A DNA stretch of 48,272 bases from contig JAKOEO010000017.1 of assembly GCA_022321325.1 (NCBI GenBank), forward strand, positions 1 through 48,272, read 5' to 3'. Position numbers and translations under genes: made by a program. Shown here in pieces: positions 16,409 to 25,255 of the stretch (position 1 is the first letter of the stretch; each line of letters starts with the position of its first letter). The notes beneath the pieces were generated by a model, which made no database searches, was not told the DNA's origin, and saw only the letters and a list, made by a program, of their open reading frames with translations. Source of the DNA: Candidatus Magnetominusculus sp. LBB02 (GTDB lineage: Bacteria > Nitrospirota > Thermodesulfovibrionia > Thermodesulfovibrionales > Magnetobacteriaceae).

Positions 16409-16876
16409 ATGGGCTTAAATGCGATGTATGAGCGGTTTGGTTTATTTGATGGATTGGATGATGCCGATAAGGGATTATTGTCGAGTCTGTTTGAGAAGAA
16501 GAGCTATGGAATGAACGATGTCATCTATAACGAAGGCGAAAAGGGCGGGACGCTTTATTTTCTTATGAAGGGAAAGGTCAGAATATGCAGGCTCACCCAG
16601 GACGGAGATGTGCTGCCATATGCCAGCGTTAATGAAGGGGAAAGTTTCGGACTGATGTCCTTTATAGATGGAACAGACCACACTGCCATGACAGTTGCAG
16701 ACAAGGACAGCGAAGTGTTTAAAATCGAAAAGGCCGACTTCGAGAAACTCTTTACAGCCAATCCGGCGCTAACGGCGAAGCTCTATAGAAATATCGGGGT
16801 TCAACTCTGCGAGATAATCAGAGATATGAACAAGCAATACATGGACTTGACATCTTATATGTTTAAGAGAGGATAA
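16409..16876 (+). CDS. Single cNMP-binding-like domain protein inside the nuo operon
   Basis: A 155-residue protein consisting of one CRP-like beta-roll with a C-terminal helix. It shows 'MNDVIYNEGEKGGTLYFLMKG' (read as INEGEKG...LYFLMKGKV) and 'GESFGLMSFIDGTDHTAMTV' in the phosphate-binding cassette position. The cassette glutamate (FGE) is leucine and the conserved arginine (usually R-S/T-A) is replaced by H-T-A. So binding of cAMP or cGMP in the standard way is unlikely. No helix-turn-helix follows: the protein ends after the C-helix. It lies between nuoD and nuoE, 10 bp from nuoE, so it may sense a ligand relevant to complex I or assist the complex. The function is unknown. Confidence 0.85.
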   Translation: MGLNAMYERFGLFDGLDDADKGLLSSLFEKKSYGMNDVIYNEGEKGGTLYFLMKGKVRICRLTQDGDVLPYASVNEGESFGLMSFIDGTDHTAMTVADKDSEVFKIEKADFEKLFTANPALTAKLYRNIGVQLCEIIRDMNKQYMDLTSYMFKRG

Positions 16877-16885
16877 GCAGAGTAC

Positions 16886-17371
16886 ATGATTACGGCGGCC
16901 ATAGCAGATAAGAACGCTATTCTAAAGGATAAGATAAAGGAGCTGAAGAGGCTTTACCCACAGACCCGCTCTGTGCTTTTGCCTGCCCTGCATGCGGCAG
17001 AGGATTTGTACGGCTGGCTTGGAGATGATGCCCTCGAGCAGGTCTCCATGCTGACAGGCGTAACGACGGCGGAGGTCAAAGGGGTAGTTTCATTTTACTC
17101 TCTTTTTAAGACGAAACCTCATGGCAGGCATGTCATATATCTCTGTACCAACATAGCATGTTTGATAATGGGGGCTGATACGCTTGAGGAATATCTGCAA
17201 AAGACATACCGCCTCTCTAACGGGGAGACCACGGCAGACGGCAGGTTTTCGCTTGTTATCATGGAATGTATCGGGGCGTGCGACAGGGCGCCTGCTATGC
17301 TTGTAAACGATGACTGGCATTTTAACCTGACAATGGAAAATATAAAGGAAATTCTGGAAAGCTACAAATAA
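16886..17371 (+). CDS. nuoE: NADH-quinone oxidoreductase subunit E (cluster N1a)
   Basis: A 161-residue peripheral subunit (24-kDa family) with a thioredoxin-like [2Fe-2S] domain. The ligands are Cys87 and Cys92 ('YLCTNIACLIMG', CxxxxC) and Cys128 and Cys132 ('MECIGACDRAP', CxxxC). The N-terminal helical part has 'LLPALHAAEDLYGWLGDDAL', which is typical. It works with NuoF in the NADH-oxidising module. nuoF begins one base after its stop. Confidence 0.96.
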   Translation: MITAAIADKNAILKDKIKELKRLYPQTRSVLLPALHAAEDLYGWLGDDALEQVSMLTGVTTAEVKGVVSFYSLFKTKPHGRHVIYLCTNIACLIMGADTLEEYLQKTYRLSNGETTADGRFSLVIMECIGACDRAPAMLVNDDWHFNLTMENIKEILESYK

Positions 17372-17372
17372 G

Positions 17373-18698
17373 ATGGCGAACGTACTGCTAAAAAACATAG
17401 AAAACCCCAACTCGCACCGCATAGATGAGTATGTGAAGGCAGGGGGTTACTTTGCCCTTGAACATGCCATAAACGAGATGACGCCTAAGGACATCGTTGA
17501 CGATATCAGGAAGTCCGGCCTTAGGGGCCGCGGCGGGGCAGGGTTTTCGACGGGCATGAAATGGCAGTTTGCGTCCTTAGATCCAAAGTTTCCTAAGTAT
17601 ATCGTATGTAACGCCGACGAAGGAGAGCCGGGGACGTTTAAAGACAGGGTTTTGTTGGAGAGAAACCCCCACCGGCTGATAGAGGGGATGGTGATTACGG
17701 CCTATGCCCTTCAGTCAATACGCGGGTACATATATGTAAGAGCGGAGTATCCACATGTTGAAAAAATACTAAACGAGGCAATCAAAGAGGCGTATGATAA
17801 GGGATTTTTGGGCGACGATATAATGTCTAAACACTTTCGGTTTAATCTGTCTGTACATAGAGGGGCAGGCGCCTATATCTGCGGAGAGGAGACTGCCCTT
17901 ATTAATTCCCTTGAGGGAAGGCGCGGCGAACCTCGCATAAAGCCGCCGTTTCCGGTGAACTCCGGGGCGTGGTCAAAGCCCACGATTGTTAATAACGTCG
18001 AGACGTATGCAAACATACCGTACATTATAGAAACGTCACCAAAGGCATACACGTTTCTGGGGACGAAGGATGCCCCCGGCACAAAATTATTCTGCGTAAG
18101 CGGGGCTGTAAATAAACCGGGCGTTTATGAGTTAGAGCTTGGCACGCCGCTTCGTGAAATAATCTATGACCACTGTGGCGGCATTCGCGGTGGGCGTGCG
18201 CTGAAGGGCGTCATTCCCGGTGGTTTATCTACTTCAATACTAACGCCGGATAAGATAGACTGCCCGATGGATTTTGCAAATTTAGCAAAACGCGGCAGCA
18301 TGCTTGGTTCAGGGGCTATTATAGTGTTAGATGACACAATGTGCATTGTGAAGATATATGAGAGGGCAATGCGATTTTTTGAGCATGAATCCTGCGGCAA
18401 GTGTACGCCATGCAGAGAAGGCACGGGCTGGATGAGGACAATTCTCAGCAGAATAGAAAAGGGTTTGGCTGATATGGAGGACCTTGCAACTCTTGAAGAT
18501 GTAGCGGCCAATGTTGCGGGAAAGACATTTTGTCCGCTTGGCGAAGGTGCCGCCCATGTGCTTCTGGCGGTAATAAAGTCCTATAGAGGCGAGTTCGAGT
18601 ATCATGTGAAGTACAAAAAATGTGAGGTAGCAGACCCCTCCCAAAAGTGGGAGCATATTTCTGAAGGAGAGCTTGACAGGCTTGAGCCTATTGTATGA
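17373..18698 (+). CDS. nuoF: NADH-quinone oxidoreductase subunit F (FMN and NADH site)
   Basis: A 441-residue subunit (51-kDa family) that binds NADH, FMN and cluster N3. The NADH loop is 'GLRGRGGAGFSTGMKW' at residues 49-64; the FMN site is 'YIVCNADEGEPGTFKDR' at 76-92; then comes 'GAGAYICGEETALINSLEG' at 164-182. The N3 ligands are Cys341, Cys344 and Cys347 ('SCGKCTPCREG') and Cys387 ('TFCPLGEGA'). All key residues are intact, so electron input from NADH is expected. It is tightly coupled to nuoE upstream; nuoG follows after a short gap. Confidence 0.97.
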   Translation: MANVLLKNIENPNSHRIDEYVKAGGYFALEHAINEMTPKDIVDDIRKSGLRGRGGAGFSTGMKWQFASLDPKFPKYIVCNADEGEPGTFKDRVLLERNPHRLIEGMVITAYALQSIRGYIYVRAEYPHVEKILNEAIKEAYDKGFLGDDIMSKHFRFNLSVHRGAGAYICGEETALINSLEGRRGEPRIKPPFPVNSGAWSKPTIVNNVETYANIPYIIETSPKAYTFLGTKDAPGTKLFCVSGAVNKPGVYELELGTPLREIIYDHCGGIRGGRALKGVIPGGLSTSILTPDKIDCPMDFANLAKRGSMLGSGAIIVLDDTMCIVKIYERAMRFFEHESCGKCTPCREGTGWMRTILSRIEKGLADMEDLATLEDVAANVAGKTFCPLGEGAAHVLLAVIKSYRGEFEYHVKYKKCEVADPSQKWEHISEGELDRLEPIV

Positions 18699-18729
18699 TT
18701 AGCATTATGATTAAAATAGTGTGGAAATT

Positions 18730-21327
18730 ATGGTTAAATTAAAAATAAACGGACAGGAAGTAGAGGCAGGCAGGGACTCTTCAATTCTTTATGCGGCAAA
18801 GGCTGCGGGAATTACTATACCCACCCTATGCCACATCAAGGGGCTGGAGCCTTACGGCGGCTGTAGGATGTGTCTTGTAGAGATTGAGGGTGTTTCCCGT
18901 CTTCAGACCGCGTGTACGACAAAGGTCAACGAAGGGATGTCGGTGCTCACGGAGACCGATGAGATAAATAAGGCAAGAAAGGCGATGCTGGAGTTTCTGT
19001 TGATAAACCACCCGCTGGATTGCCCGGTGTGCGATAAGGCAGGGGAGTGTCTTCTTCAGGACGAGGCTGCCCGCTATGGGGCTAGCGAAGGACGTTTCGC
19101 AGAGGGCAAGCGCGTGCATCCCGAAAATCTTAACGACCCGTTTATAGTCAGAAATATGCAGCGCTGCATCCTATGCACAAGATGTACGAGGATGTGTGGC
19201 GAAGGGCAGGGCGCCTATGCCATATCGGTAACCGGCAGGGGGGCGCATTCTTTTGTAGAGCCATTTTCCCATGATAAGTACAATTGCGAATACTGTGGAA
19301 ATTGTCTTACTGTGTGCCCGGTAGGGGCCATTATGTCAAGGCTTCACAGGCATAACTACAGGCCGTGGTATGTGGAGAAAGAGGTTGAGACAGTTTGTGG
19401 TTTCTGCGGCGTGGGCTGTACGACGTATCTTCAGATGAGAGGGACAACGATAATAAGGACGCAGCCAATGCTTGGCACCGGCGTCAACAAAGGTCTTCTT
19501 TGTGCACGCGGGCGTTTTGGATATGACTATATAGAAAGCGAAAGCAGACTGAAGACCCCGATGATACGGGTAAACGGAGTTCTGGAGCCGGTAAGCTGGG
19601 AAAAGGCGCTCCAATATATTGTCACGCGCCTAAAAGAAGTGAAATCGCAGCACCCCCCTAAGGCGATAGCCGCAGTAGCCTCAGGCATGTGCTCAAACGA
19701 AGACAACTATATGCTTCAAAAATTAATTCGCTTTGTCATCGGCTCAAACAACATAGATTCAACGGCGCGGCTTGCCTATGCCCCGTCCAAGACATATATC
19801 GAAAAAATATTTGGCGCAGCGGCAACGGCAAATGTCATTGCCGATATAGAGAAAGCCGACGGCGTTTTCGTAGCGGGCGGCGACCCGACGGCCATTAACC
19901 CTGTGCTTGGCGTCCAGATTAGGTCGGCATGGAGACACGGGGCTAAAGTCGTTGTATCAGGGCAGCCCGGCGGACTTGGGAATTTTATAAACTACAGCCT
20001 GAACTCAGTCCCTCATCATGAAGAGACGGTGTTAAACACAATAGTCATTGGTCTTGCCGAGATGAAAGGCTACAGCGGGACGAACCCATACATAGAGAAA
20101 AAGATAAAGGCTCTCAGAGTTCCATGCGAACCTGAGCTGAAGGCAACCGGCGTAACGCTTGAGAGCATGGAGGAGGCAATTGACGACCTTAGCAGGTTGA
20201 AAAAACCTGTGGTCGTTATAGGTCCTGCGCTTTTGCAGTCTGGCATCCCCTCTAAGAACCTGTTTCTTGTAGCGGCAATTGCATATTTGACAGATGCCAG
20301 AATATATCTGCTTTCAAAAAAGCCGAACTACCGCGGCCTCATAGACATGGGTTGCGTGCCTGACGCCATTGCAGGCGGGCTTCCTGTACGTCCGGGGCAG
20401 ATAAAACTGAAGAACAGCGTTACTATGTCTGTGCCCGCCGATAAGGGATTAAATCTCTTTGAGATGATAGAAGGGGCGTTAAGCGGCGGCCTGAAGGCGC
20501 TTTATGTGCTGGGCGAAAATCTTGTATTTAATCTGCCCGACAGGGAAAAGACTGAAAAGGCGCTAAGTTCGCTTGATTTACTTATTGTACAGGATATATT
20601 TACAAATGAAACTACGCGTCACGCCCATGTGGTGCTGCCGGCTGCGGCGTGGTCGGAGAAAGATGGTACGATGACCAACCTTGGGGGAAGGATTCAGTTC
20701 CTGAGAAAAGGTGCGTCGGACTCTGTCGGCAGAAGCGAATGGAGGGTAATCGCAGAGATAGCGAAGGCCCTTGGCATGAACGAGACCTACAGGGATTCAA
20801 AAGAAGTATGGGAAGAGATGACTCAGGTCTCGGTGCTTCATGCAGCGTCTGACTATGAGGATATTAAGGACGGCGGCCTTATGTGGCCATACGGCTCAGT
20901 ACAATTTCAGGGTGGGGCTGAGGATTTTGAAGTTGAAGGAATTGGGATACTGCCGGAGGTAAAATCAGAGCCATGCGAAGGGCCTCTAAAACTATACTTG
21001 CTTCCCGAGAGGTCGCTCTTTCATTCCGGCTCAACTACAAGGAAGTCCAGGGCGCTGTTAAGCGTAAGCCCTGAACCATATCTTTCGCTTAATCCTGAAG
21101 AGGCGCTGAGGCTTGGCCTTAATGATAGCGACACAGTAAGGGTCAGGACATCCAGAGGCTCGGCAGTTGTAACCATAAAAATAATTATGGATGTCCCTGA
21201 GCGGGCTGCCATATTGTCAAACACGTTTGAGAAGGTAAATTTTAACTCGCTTGCGGGATACTCGGTAGACCCGGTGCTTAACTGCATGGCGCTGACTGAT
21301 AACGAGGCTGTTATTGAATTAATATAA
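18730..21327 (+). CDS. nuoG: NADH-quinone oxidoreductase subunit G, with extra ferredoxin cluster
   Basis: An 865-residue subunit (75-kDa family). From the ATG at 18730 the clusters are: [2Fe-2S] N1b at Cys34, 45, 48, 62; N5 at His94, Cys98, 101, 107; a 2x[4Fe-4S] ferredoxin module at Cys146, 149, 152, 156 and Cys186, 189, 192, 196; and N7 at Cys223, 226, 230, 258 (CxxCxxxC-x27-C). Canonical NuoG has only four cysteines (N4) in the ferredoxin module, so this protein looks like the HoxU/Fe-hydrogenase type. A molybdopterin-oxidoreductase-like domain follows without visible cofactor-ligand residue. An upstream GTG at 18721 is possible. This is the key peripheral-arm wire between NuoEF and the quinone site. 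Confidence 0.95.
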   Translation: MVKLKINGQEVEAGRDSSILYAAKAAGITIPTLCHIKGLEPYGGCRMCLVEIEGVSRLQTACTTKVNEGMSVLTETDEINKARKAMLEFLLINHPLDCPVCDKAGECLLQDEAARYGASEGRFAEGKRVHPENLNDPFIVRNMQRCILCTRCTRMCGEGQGAYAISVTGRGAHSFVEPFSHDKYNCEYCGNCLTVCPVGAIMSRLHRHNYRPWYVEKEVETVCGFCGVGCTTYLQMRGTTIIRTQPMLGTGVNKGLLCARGRFGYDYIESESRLKTPMIRVNGVLEPVSWEKALQYIVTRLKEVKSQHPPKAIAAVASGMCSNEDNYMLQKLIRFVIGSNNIDSTARLAYAPSKTYIEKIFGAAATANVIADIEKADGVFVAGGDPTAINPVLGVQIRSAWRHGAKVVVSGQPGGLGNFINYSLNSVPHHEETVLNTIVIGLAEMKGYSGTNPYIEKKIKALRVPCEPELKATGVTLESMEEAIDDLSRLKKPVVVIGPALLQSGIPSKNLFLVAAIAYLTDARIYLLSKKPNYRGLIDMGCVPDAIAGGLPVRPGQIKLKNSVTMSVPADKGLNLFEMIEGALSGGLKALYVLGENLVFNLPDREKTEKALSSLDLLIVQDIFTNETTRHAHVVLPAAAWSEKDGTMTNLGGRIQFLRKGASDSVGRSEWRVIAEIAKALGMNETYRDSKEVWEEMTQVSVLHAASDYEDIKDGGLMWPYGSVQFQGGAEDFEVEGIGILPEVKSEPCEGPLKLYLLPERSLFHSGSTTRKSRALLSVSPEPYLSLNPEEALRLGLNDSDTVRVRTSRGSAVVTIKIIMDVPERAAILSNTFEKVNFNSLAGYSVDPVLNCMALTDNEAVIELI

Positions 21328-21405
21328 TAGTTTGCAATATACAGGATAAATAGTTTATAATGCGAAGTGAGGAAAATACAGGTATAAGCGGGGCATGATA
21401 AGAGG

Positions 21406-22464
21406 ATGATACAGGTGATACCGGAGACGGCAATGTTTGGCATACCACAGTGGCTGTGGGCTATTGGGATAATAGTAGTGAAGATAGCCATTGTGCTTGG
21501 GGCGGTGATGCTCCATGTCGCCTATGCCACGTACTTTGAAAGGAAGGTAATTGCGAGGATGCAAAATCGTCTTGGTCCTATGGACGTAGGCCCGTATGGG
21601 CTTTTGCAGCCGATAGCTGATGGTATTAAATCGTTCTTTAAAGAGGATATAATACCTACAAACTCTGATAAGCCGCTATTTTACATGGCGCCGATACTGG
21701 GGCTGATGGCCGCGTTTTCTTCGCTTGCCGTGCTACCGTTTTTTAATGGCTTTGTGATTGCTAATATCAACATAGGGCTGTTGTTTCTTTTTGCCATGTC
21801 GTCTTTAGCCGTCTACGGGGTTATATTGGGCGGCTGGTCGTCAAATTCCAAGTATTCATTTCTCGGCGGCCTGAGGGCCTCTGCACAGGTCATAAGCTAT
21901 GAGGTGCCGCTTGGGCTAAGCCTTGTCGGGGTCATGATGATGGCAGGGTCGTTGAATATTACCGAGATAGTAAATGCTCAGAGCCGCTACCCCGGCGGGA
22001 TGTATATAACTGCGCAGTGGCTTGGTTTTTTTGTCTTTGTCATCTCGGCGATTGCAGAGACCAATAGGGCGCCGTTTGATCTGCCTGAGGCAGAGCAGGA
22101 GCTGATAGCAGGGTTTTTCACAGAATACAGCGGTATGCGTTTCGCGCTGTTTTTCATGGCAGAGTATACGGGTATGATTGTGATGAGCTCGTTGGCCGTG
22201 CTGTGTTTCCTTGGTGGTTGGACGATACCGCCTTTCCTGTTGAAGATGCTGCCGTTTCTTGGGGCGGTGCCGGGGGTTGTATGGTTTATGATGAAGCTCT
22301 ATGTGTGCATATTCTTTTATTACTGGATAAGGGCCACGCTTCCCAGATACAGGTATGACCAGCTTATGGCAATCGGTTGGAAGGTGTTAATTCCGCTTTC
22401 GCTTGTCAATATTGTGATAACCTCGATAATGAAGATGTGGCTGCACAAAGGCGGTACACCCTAA
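21406..22464 (+). CDS. nuoH: NADH-quinone oxidoreductase subunit H
   Basis: A 352-residue membrane subunit (ND1 family) that forms the quinone entry and the link to the peripheral arm. The conserved loop '[20 protein letters not shown]' sits after the first helix, followed by '[16 protein letters not shown]'. Further marks are '[17 protein letters not shown]' and '[20 protein letters not shown]'. The C-terminal '[13 protein letters not shown]' is intact. It starts 79 bp after nuoG, the largest gap inside the second half. The next gene is nuoJ; nuoI, normally placed between, is missing. Confidence 0.97.
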   Translation: MIQVIPETAMFGIPQWLWAIGIIVVKIAIVLGAVMLHVAYATYFERKVIARMQNRLGPMDVGPYGLLQPIADGIKSFFKEDIIPTNSDKPLFYMAPILGLMAAFSSLAVLPFFNGFVIANINIGLLFLFAMSSLAVYGVILGGWSSNSKYSFLGGLRASAQVISYEVPLGLSLVGVMMMAGSLNITEIVNAQSRYPGGMYITAQWLGFFVFVISAIAETNRAPFDLPEAEQELIAGFFTEYSGMRFALFFMAEYTGMIVMSSLAVLCFLGGWTIPPFLLKMLPFLGAVPGVVWFMMKLYVCIFFYYWIRATLPRYRYDQLMAIGWKVLIPLSLVNIVITSIMKMWLHKGGTP

Positions 22465-22974
22465 ATGGTTAATCAGATATTCTTCTTATATTTTTCGGCG
22501 GTGATAGTGGCGTCATCCCTGCTTGCAATTACGAGGAGAAACGTCATGCACGGCGTCCTGTTTATGCTTCTGTTGTTTTTCCACATAGCGGGGCTATACC
22601 TGTTTTTAAATGCGGAGTTTATATCGGCGGTTCAGATAATTGTCTATGCCGGGGCAATTATGGTGTTATTCCTATTTGTCATAATGCTTCTGAATCTGCG
22701 TGAAGATTTTTCTAAAAAACAGTTTATTGGGACATGGCCGATAGGGCTTTTAGTTAGTTGCGGCGTGCTGATGGTGATTTTAGTGTCAATGGTCGTTATT
22801 ACAATTGGCGCTAAAGGGGTATGGGGTATCGAACAGATAGGACGGGTAACTCAAACTGTGGCCGTCGGCACAGTGCTCTATACGAAATACCTGTTTCCGT
22901 TTGAGGTTGCCTCGCTGGTGCTGTTAGTGGCAATTATAGGGGCGATAGTGCTTGCTAAAAAGAGGCTTAATTAG
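22465..22974 (+). CDS. nuoJ: NADH-quinone oxidoreductase subunit J
   Basis: A 169-residue membrane subunit (ND6 family) with five transmembrane helices. The typical 'AEFISAVQIIVYAGAIMVLFLFVIML' region is present, noted by its core VQIIVYAGAIMVLF near residue 58, and the C-terminal 'FEVASLVLLVAIIGAIVLAK' is standard. The pi-bulge helix (residues ~58-75) is thought to couple quinone reduction to proton pumping. It abuts nuoH (0 bp) and nuoK (0 bp), so all three are translated together. Confidence 0.96.
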   Translation: MVNQIFFLYFSAVIVASSLLAITRRNVMHGVLFMLLLFFHIAGLYLFLNAEFISAVQIIVYAGAIMVLFLFVIMLLNLREDFSKKQFIGTWPIGLLVSCGVLMVILVSMVVITIGAKGVWGIEQIGRVTQTVAVGTVLYTKYLFPFEVASLVLLVAIIGAIVLAKKRLN

Positions 22975-23277
22975 ATGATACCTTTGAACTGGTATATGTG
23001 GCTTAGCGGGATTGTGTTTTGCATAGGGATATTTGGATTTGTCACGAGACGCAACATTATAATAATGCTTCTGTCTATTGAGATAATGTTTAACGGGGTT
23101 AATATAAGTCTTGTTGCCCTGAGCCACTATCTTGAGGATTTGGCAGGGCAGGTAATGGTGTTTTTCATAATAGCGGTTGCAGCGGCGGAGGCCGCCATAG
23201 GGCTTGCCCTTGTAATACTGCTGTTCAGAAACAAGGAGACTATAACAGTGGACGACCTAAACGAGTTGAAGGGATAG
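22975..23277 (+). CDS. nuoK: NADH-quinone oxidoreductase subunit K
   Basis: A 100-residue membrane subunit (ND4L family) with three transmembrane helices. The two buried glutamates of the proton path are present in '[14 protein letters not shown]' (TM2) and '[14 protein letters not shown]' (TM3). It ends 'DDLNELKG', as is usual. It directly follows nuoJ and is followed by nuoL after 3 bp. Confidence 0.97.
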   Translation: MIPLNWYMWLSGIVFCIGIFGFVTRRNIIIMLLSIEIMFNGVNISLVALSHYLEDLAGQVMVFFIIAVAAAEAAIGLALVILLFRNKETITVDDLNELKG

Positions 23278-23280
23278 ACG

Positions 23281-25239
23281 ATGGACATTAAGTGCTATAT
23301 ACTTATTCCCGTGCTGCCGTTGGCTGCCTTTGTGCTAAACATCCTGTTTGGCAAGTCAATTTTCAAAAACCGCGCTCATTTTATAGCAACGGCGGCGGTG
23401 GCAGTGTCATTATTTCTTTCAATCAGGGCATTTATTGAGGCGTCTTCTGGGGCTGTCATAAATCATGACCTTTACACATGGATAGAGTCTGGAAAGTTTA
23501 AGGTCTCATTTGGATTTCTGGTTGATCAACTGACTGCCATAATGTTAATTGTCGTTACGTCGGTGAGTTTTCTCGTACATATATATTCTGTGGGCTATAT
23601 GCACGGTGAGGACGGCTATCCCCGGTTTTTCTCGTTTTTGAGCCTGTTTACGTTTTCGATGTTGATGCTTGTAATGTCGAATAACTTCCTGCAGCTGTAT
23701 TTTGGATGGGAGGCCGTGGGACTTTGCTCATATTTTCTGATAGGATTCTGGTATGAGAAAAAATCTGCCGCCGACGCCGCAAAAAAGGCATTCATCGTAA
23801 ACCGTTTCGGCGATTTTGGTTTTGGCCTCGGCGTAATCCTGATATTTCTGAACTTTGGTACGCTTCACTATGCGGAGGTGTTTAAGGACCTCAGCGTCAT
23901 AGCCACGCAAACAGTGATGATTTGCGGCAATGAGGTGAGTTTGCCTACTGTGATAGCGCTTCTGTTGTTTTGCGGAGCTGTTGGCAAATCAGCCCAACTG
24001 CCTCTTCATGTGTGGCTTCCTGACGCAATGGAAGGCCCAACGCCAGTGAGCGCCCTGATCCATGCTGCAACGATGGTAACTGCCGGCGTGTTCCTGGTTG
24101 CAAGGGCAAACCCTATATTTACTCTTTCTCCAACGGCGATGGCAGTTGTGGCACTGACAGGTAGTTTCACGTCAGTATTTGCCGCTACGATTGCCCTTGT
24201 TCAAAATGATATAAAACGGGTAGTTGCGTACTCAACCGTAAGCCAGCTTGGCTATATGTTCGTAGCCTGCGGTGTGGGGGCCTTCTCGGCAGGCGTGTTT
24301 CACCTCTACACTCATGCTTTTTTTAAGGCATGTCTGTTTCTCTGTGCCGGTTCGGTCATGCACGCAATGGGCGGCGAGCTTGATGTACAGAAGATGGGCG
24401 GCCTGAAGAAGTATATGCCCGTAACATACTGGACAATGTTGATTGCATCGTTTAGCATTGCCGGCGTTCCCGGCCTTTCAGGCTTTTTCAGCAAGGACGA
24501 AATCCTTTGGAAAGCGCTCTCAGCGGGAAGTTCTGTAGGTAAGTTTGTATGGTTCGTAGGTGTACTGACGGCCCTTTTGACCGCGTTTTATAGCTTTAGG
24601 GTTGTATTTTTGGCGTTCCATGGCACGTTTCGCGGGACTGATGAGCAAAAACACCACCTGCACGAATCTCCGTCTTCGATGACCATTCCATTGGTAGTGT
24701 TAAGCGTTGGCGCAATAGTTGCCGGCTATGCAGGAGTGCCGCATATACTTGGCGGGCATGACTGGATTGCCGGATTTCTCGGTAAGGTACACGGCCTTGT
24801 AACAGAGGCAGAGGCTGTTCATGGGGAAGGCGGTTCTCAGATGGAGCTTCATGCAATGATTATCTCTATTGTTGCCGCTATAGCCGGTATTTCAGCTGCG
24901 GCTTTTTTCTACCTGAAACGCCCTGAGCTGCCGAAAAAAATTGCAAGTACGTTTTTGCCGATATATAACCTTTTATTCAACAAGTATTATGTTGACGAGT
25001 TGTATGGATTTCTTATCGTGAAGCCATGTAATTGGGCGTCGGAAAATATTTTGAATAAAGTTACAGACAAGATATTTATTGAAGGAATAGTAAACGGAGT
25101 CCCGGCTCTTGTAGAGTGGTCTGGGCAAAAACTGCGAAAGATTCAGACTGGCGTGGTATTACACTATTCGCTCGTGATGGCAGTCGGGGTTTTCTTACTC
25201 GCGGTCTTGGTAATTATGGGCTTGGGGCCAGGTAAATAA
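23281..25239 (+). CDS. nuoL: NADH-quinone oxidoreductase subunit L
   Basis: A 652-residue antiporter-like subunit (ND5 family) at the far end of the membrane arm. It has 'NNFLQLYFGWEAVGLCSYFLIGFW', read by its core FGWEAVGLCSY, with the TM5 glutamate; 'GKSAQLPLHVWLPDAMEGPTPV' with the TM7 lysine; and 'STVSQLGYMFVACG' and 'HAFFKACLFL' with the TM8/TM12-region lysine. The long lateral helix at the C-terminus is suggested by residues after ~520. It is full length and shows no sign of damage. Confidence 0.97.
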   Translation: MDIKCYILIPVLPLAAFVLNILFGKSIFKNRAHFIATAAVAVSLFLSIRAFIEASSGAVINHDLYTWIESGKFKVSFGFLVDQLTAIMLIVVTSVSFLVHIYSVGYMHGEDGYPRFFSFLSLFTFSMLMLVMSNNFLQLYFGWEAVGLCSYFLIGFWYEKKSAADAAKKAFIVNRFGDFGFGLGVILIFLNFGTLHYAEVFKDLSVIATQTVMICGNEVSLPTVIALLLFCGAVGKSAQLPLHVWLPDAMEGPTPVSALIHAATMVTAGVFLVARANPIFTLSPTAMAVVALTGSFTSVFAATIALVQNDIKRVVAYSTVSQLGYMFVACGVGAFSAGVFHLYTHAFFKACLFLCAGSVMHAMGGELDVQKMGGLKKYMPVTYWTMLIASFSIAGVPGLSGFFSKDEILWKALSAGSSVGKFVWFVGVLTALLTAFYSFRVVFLAFHGTFRGTDEQKHHLHESPSSMTIPLVVLSVGAIVAGYAGVPHILGGHDWIAGFLGKVHGLVTEAEAVHGEGGSQMELHAMIISIVAAIAGISAAAFFYLKRPELPKKIASTFLPIYNLLFNKYYVDELYGFLIVKPCNWASENILNKVTDKIFIEGIVNGVPALVEWSGQKLRKIQTGVVLHYSLVMAVGVFLLAVLVIMGLGPGK

Positions 25240-25255
25240 TGAGGATAATTACAAT

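Noticed and set aside
21328-21405. Hidden nuoI in the nuoG-nuoH gap
   Set aside because: The gap is only 78 bp and no CxxCxxCxxxCP motif occurs in any frame there.
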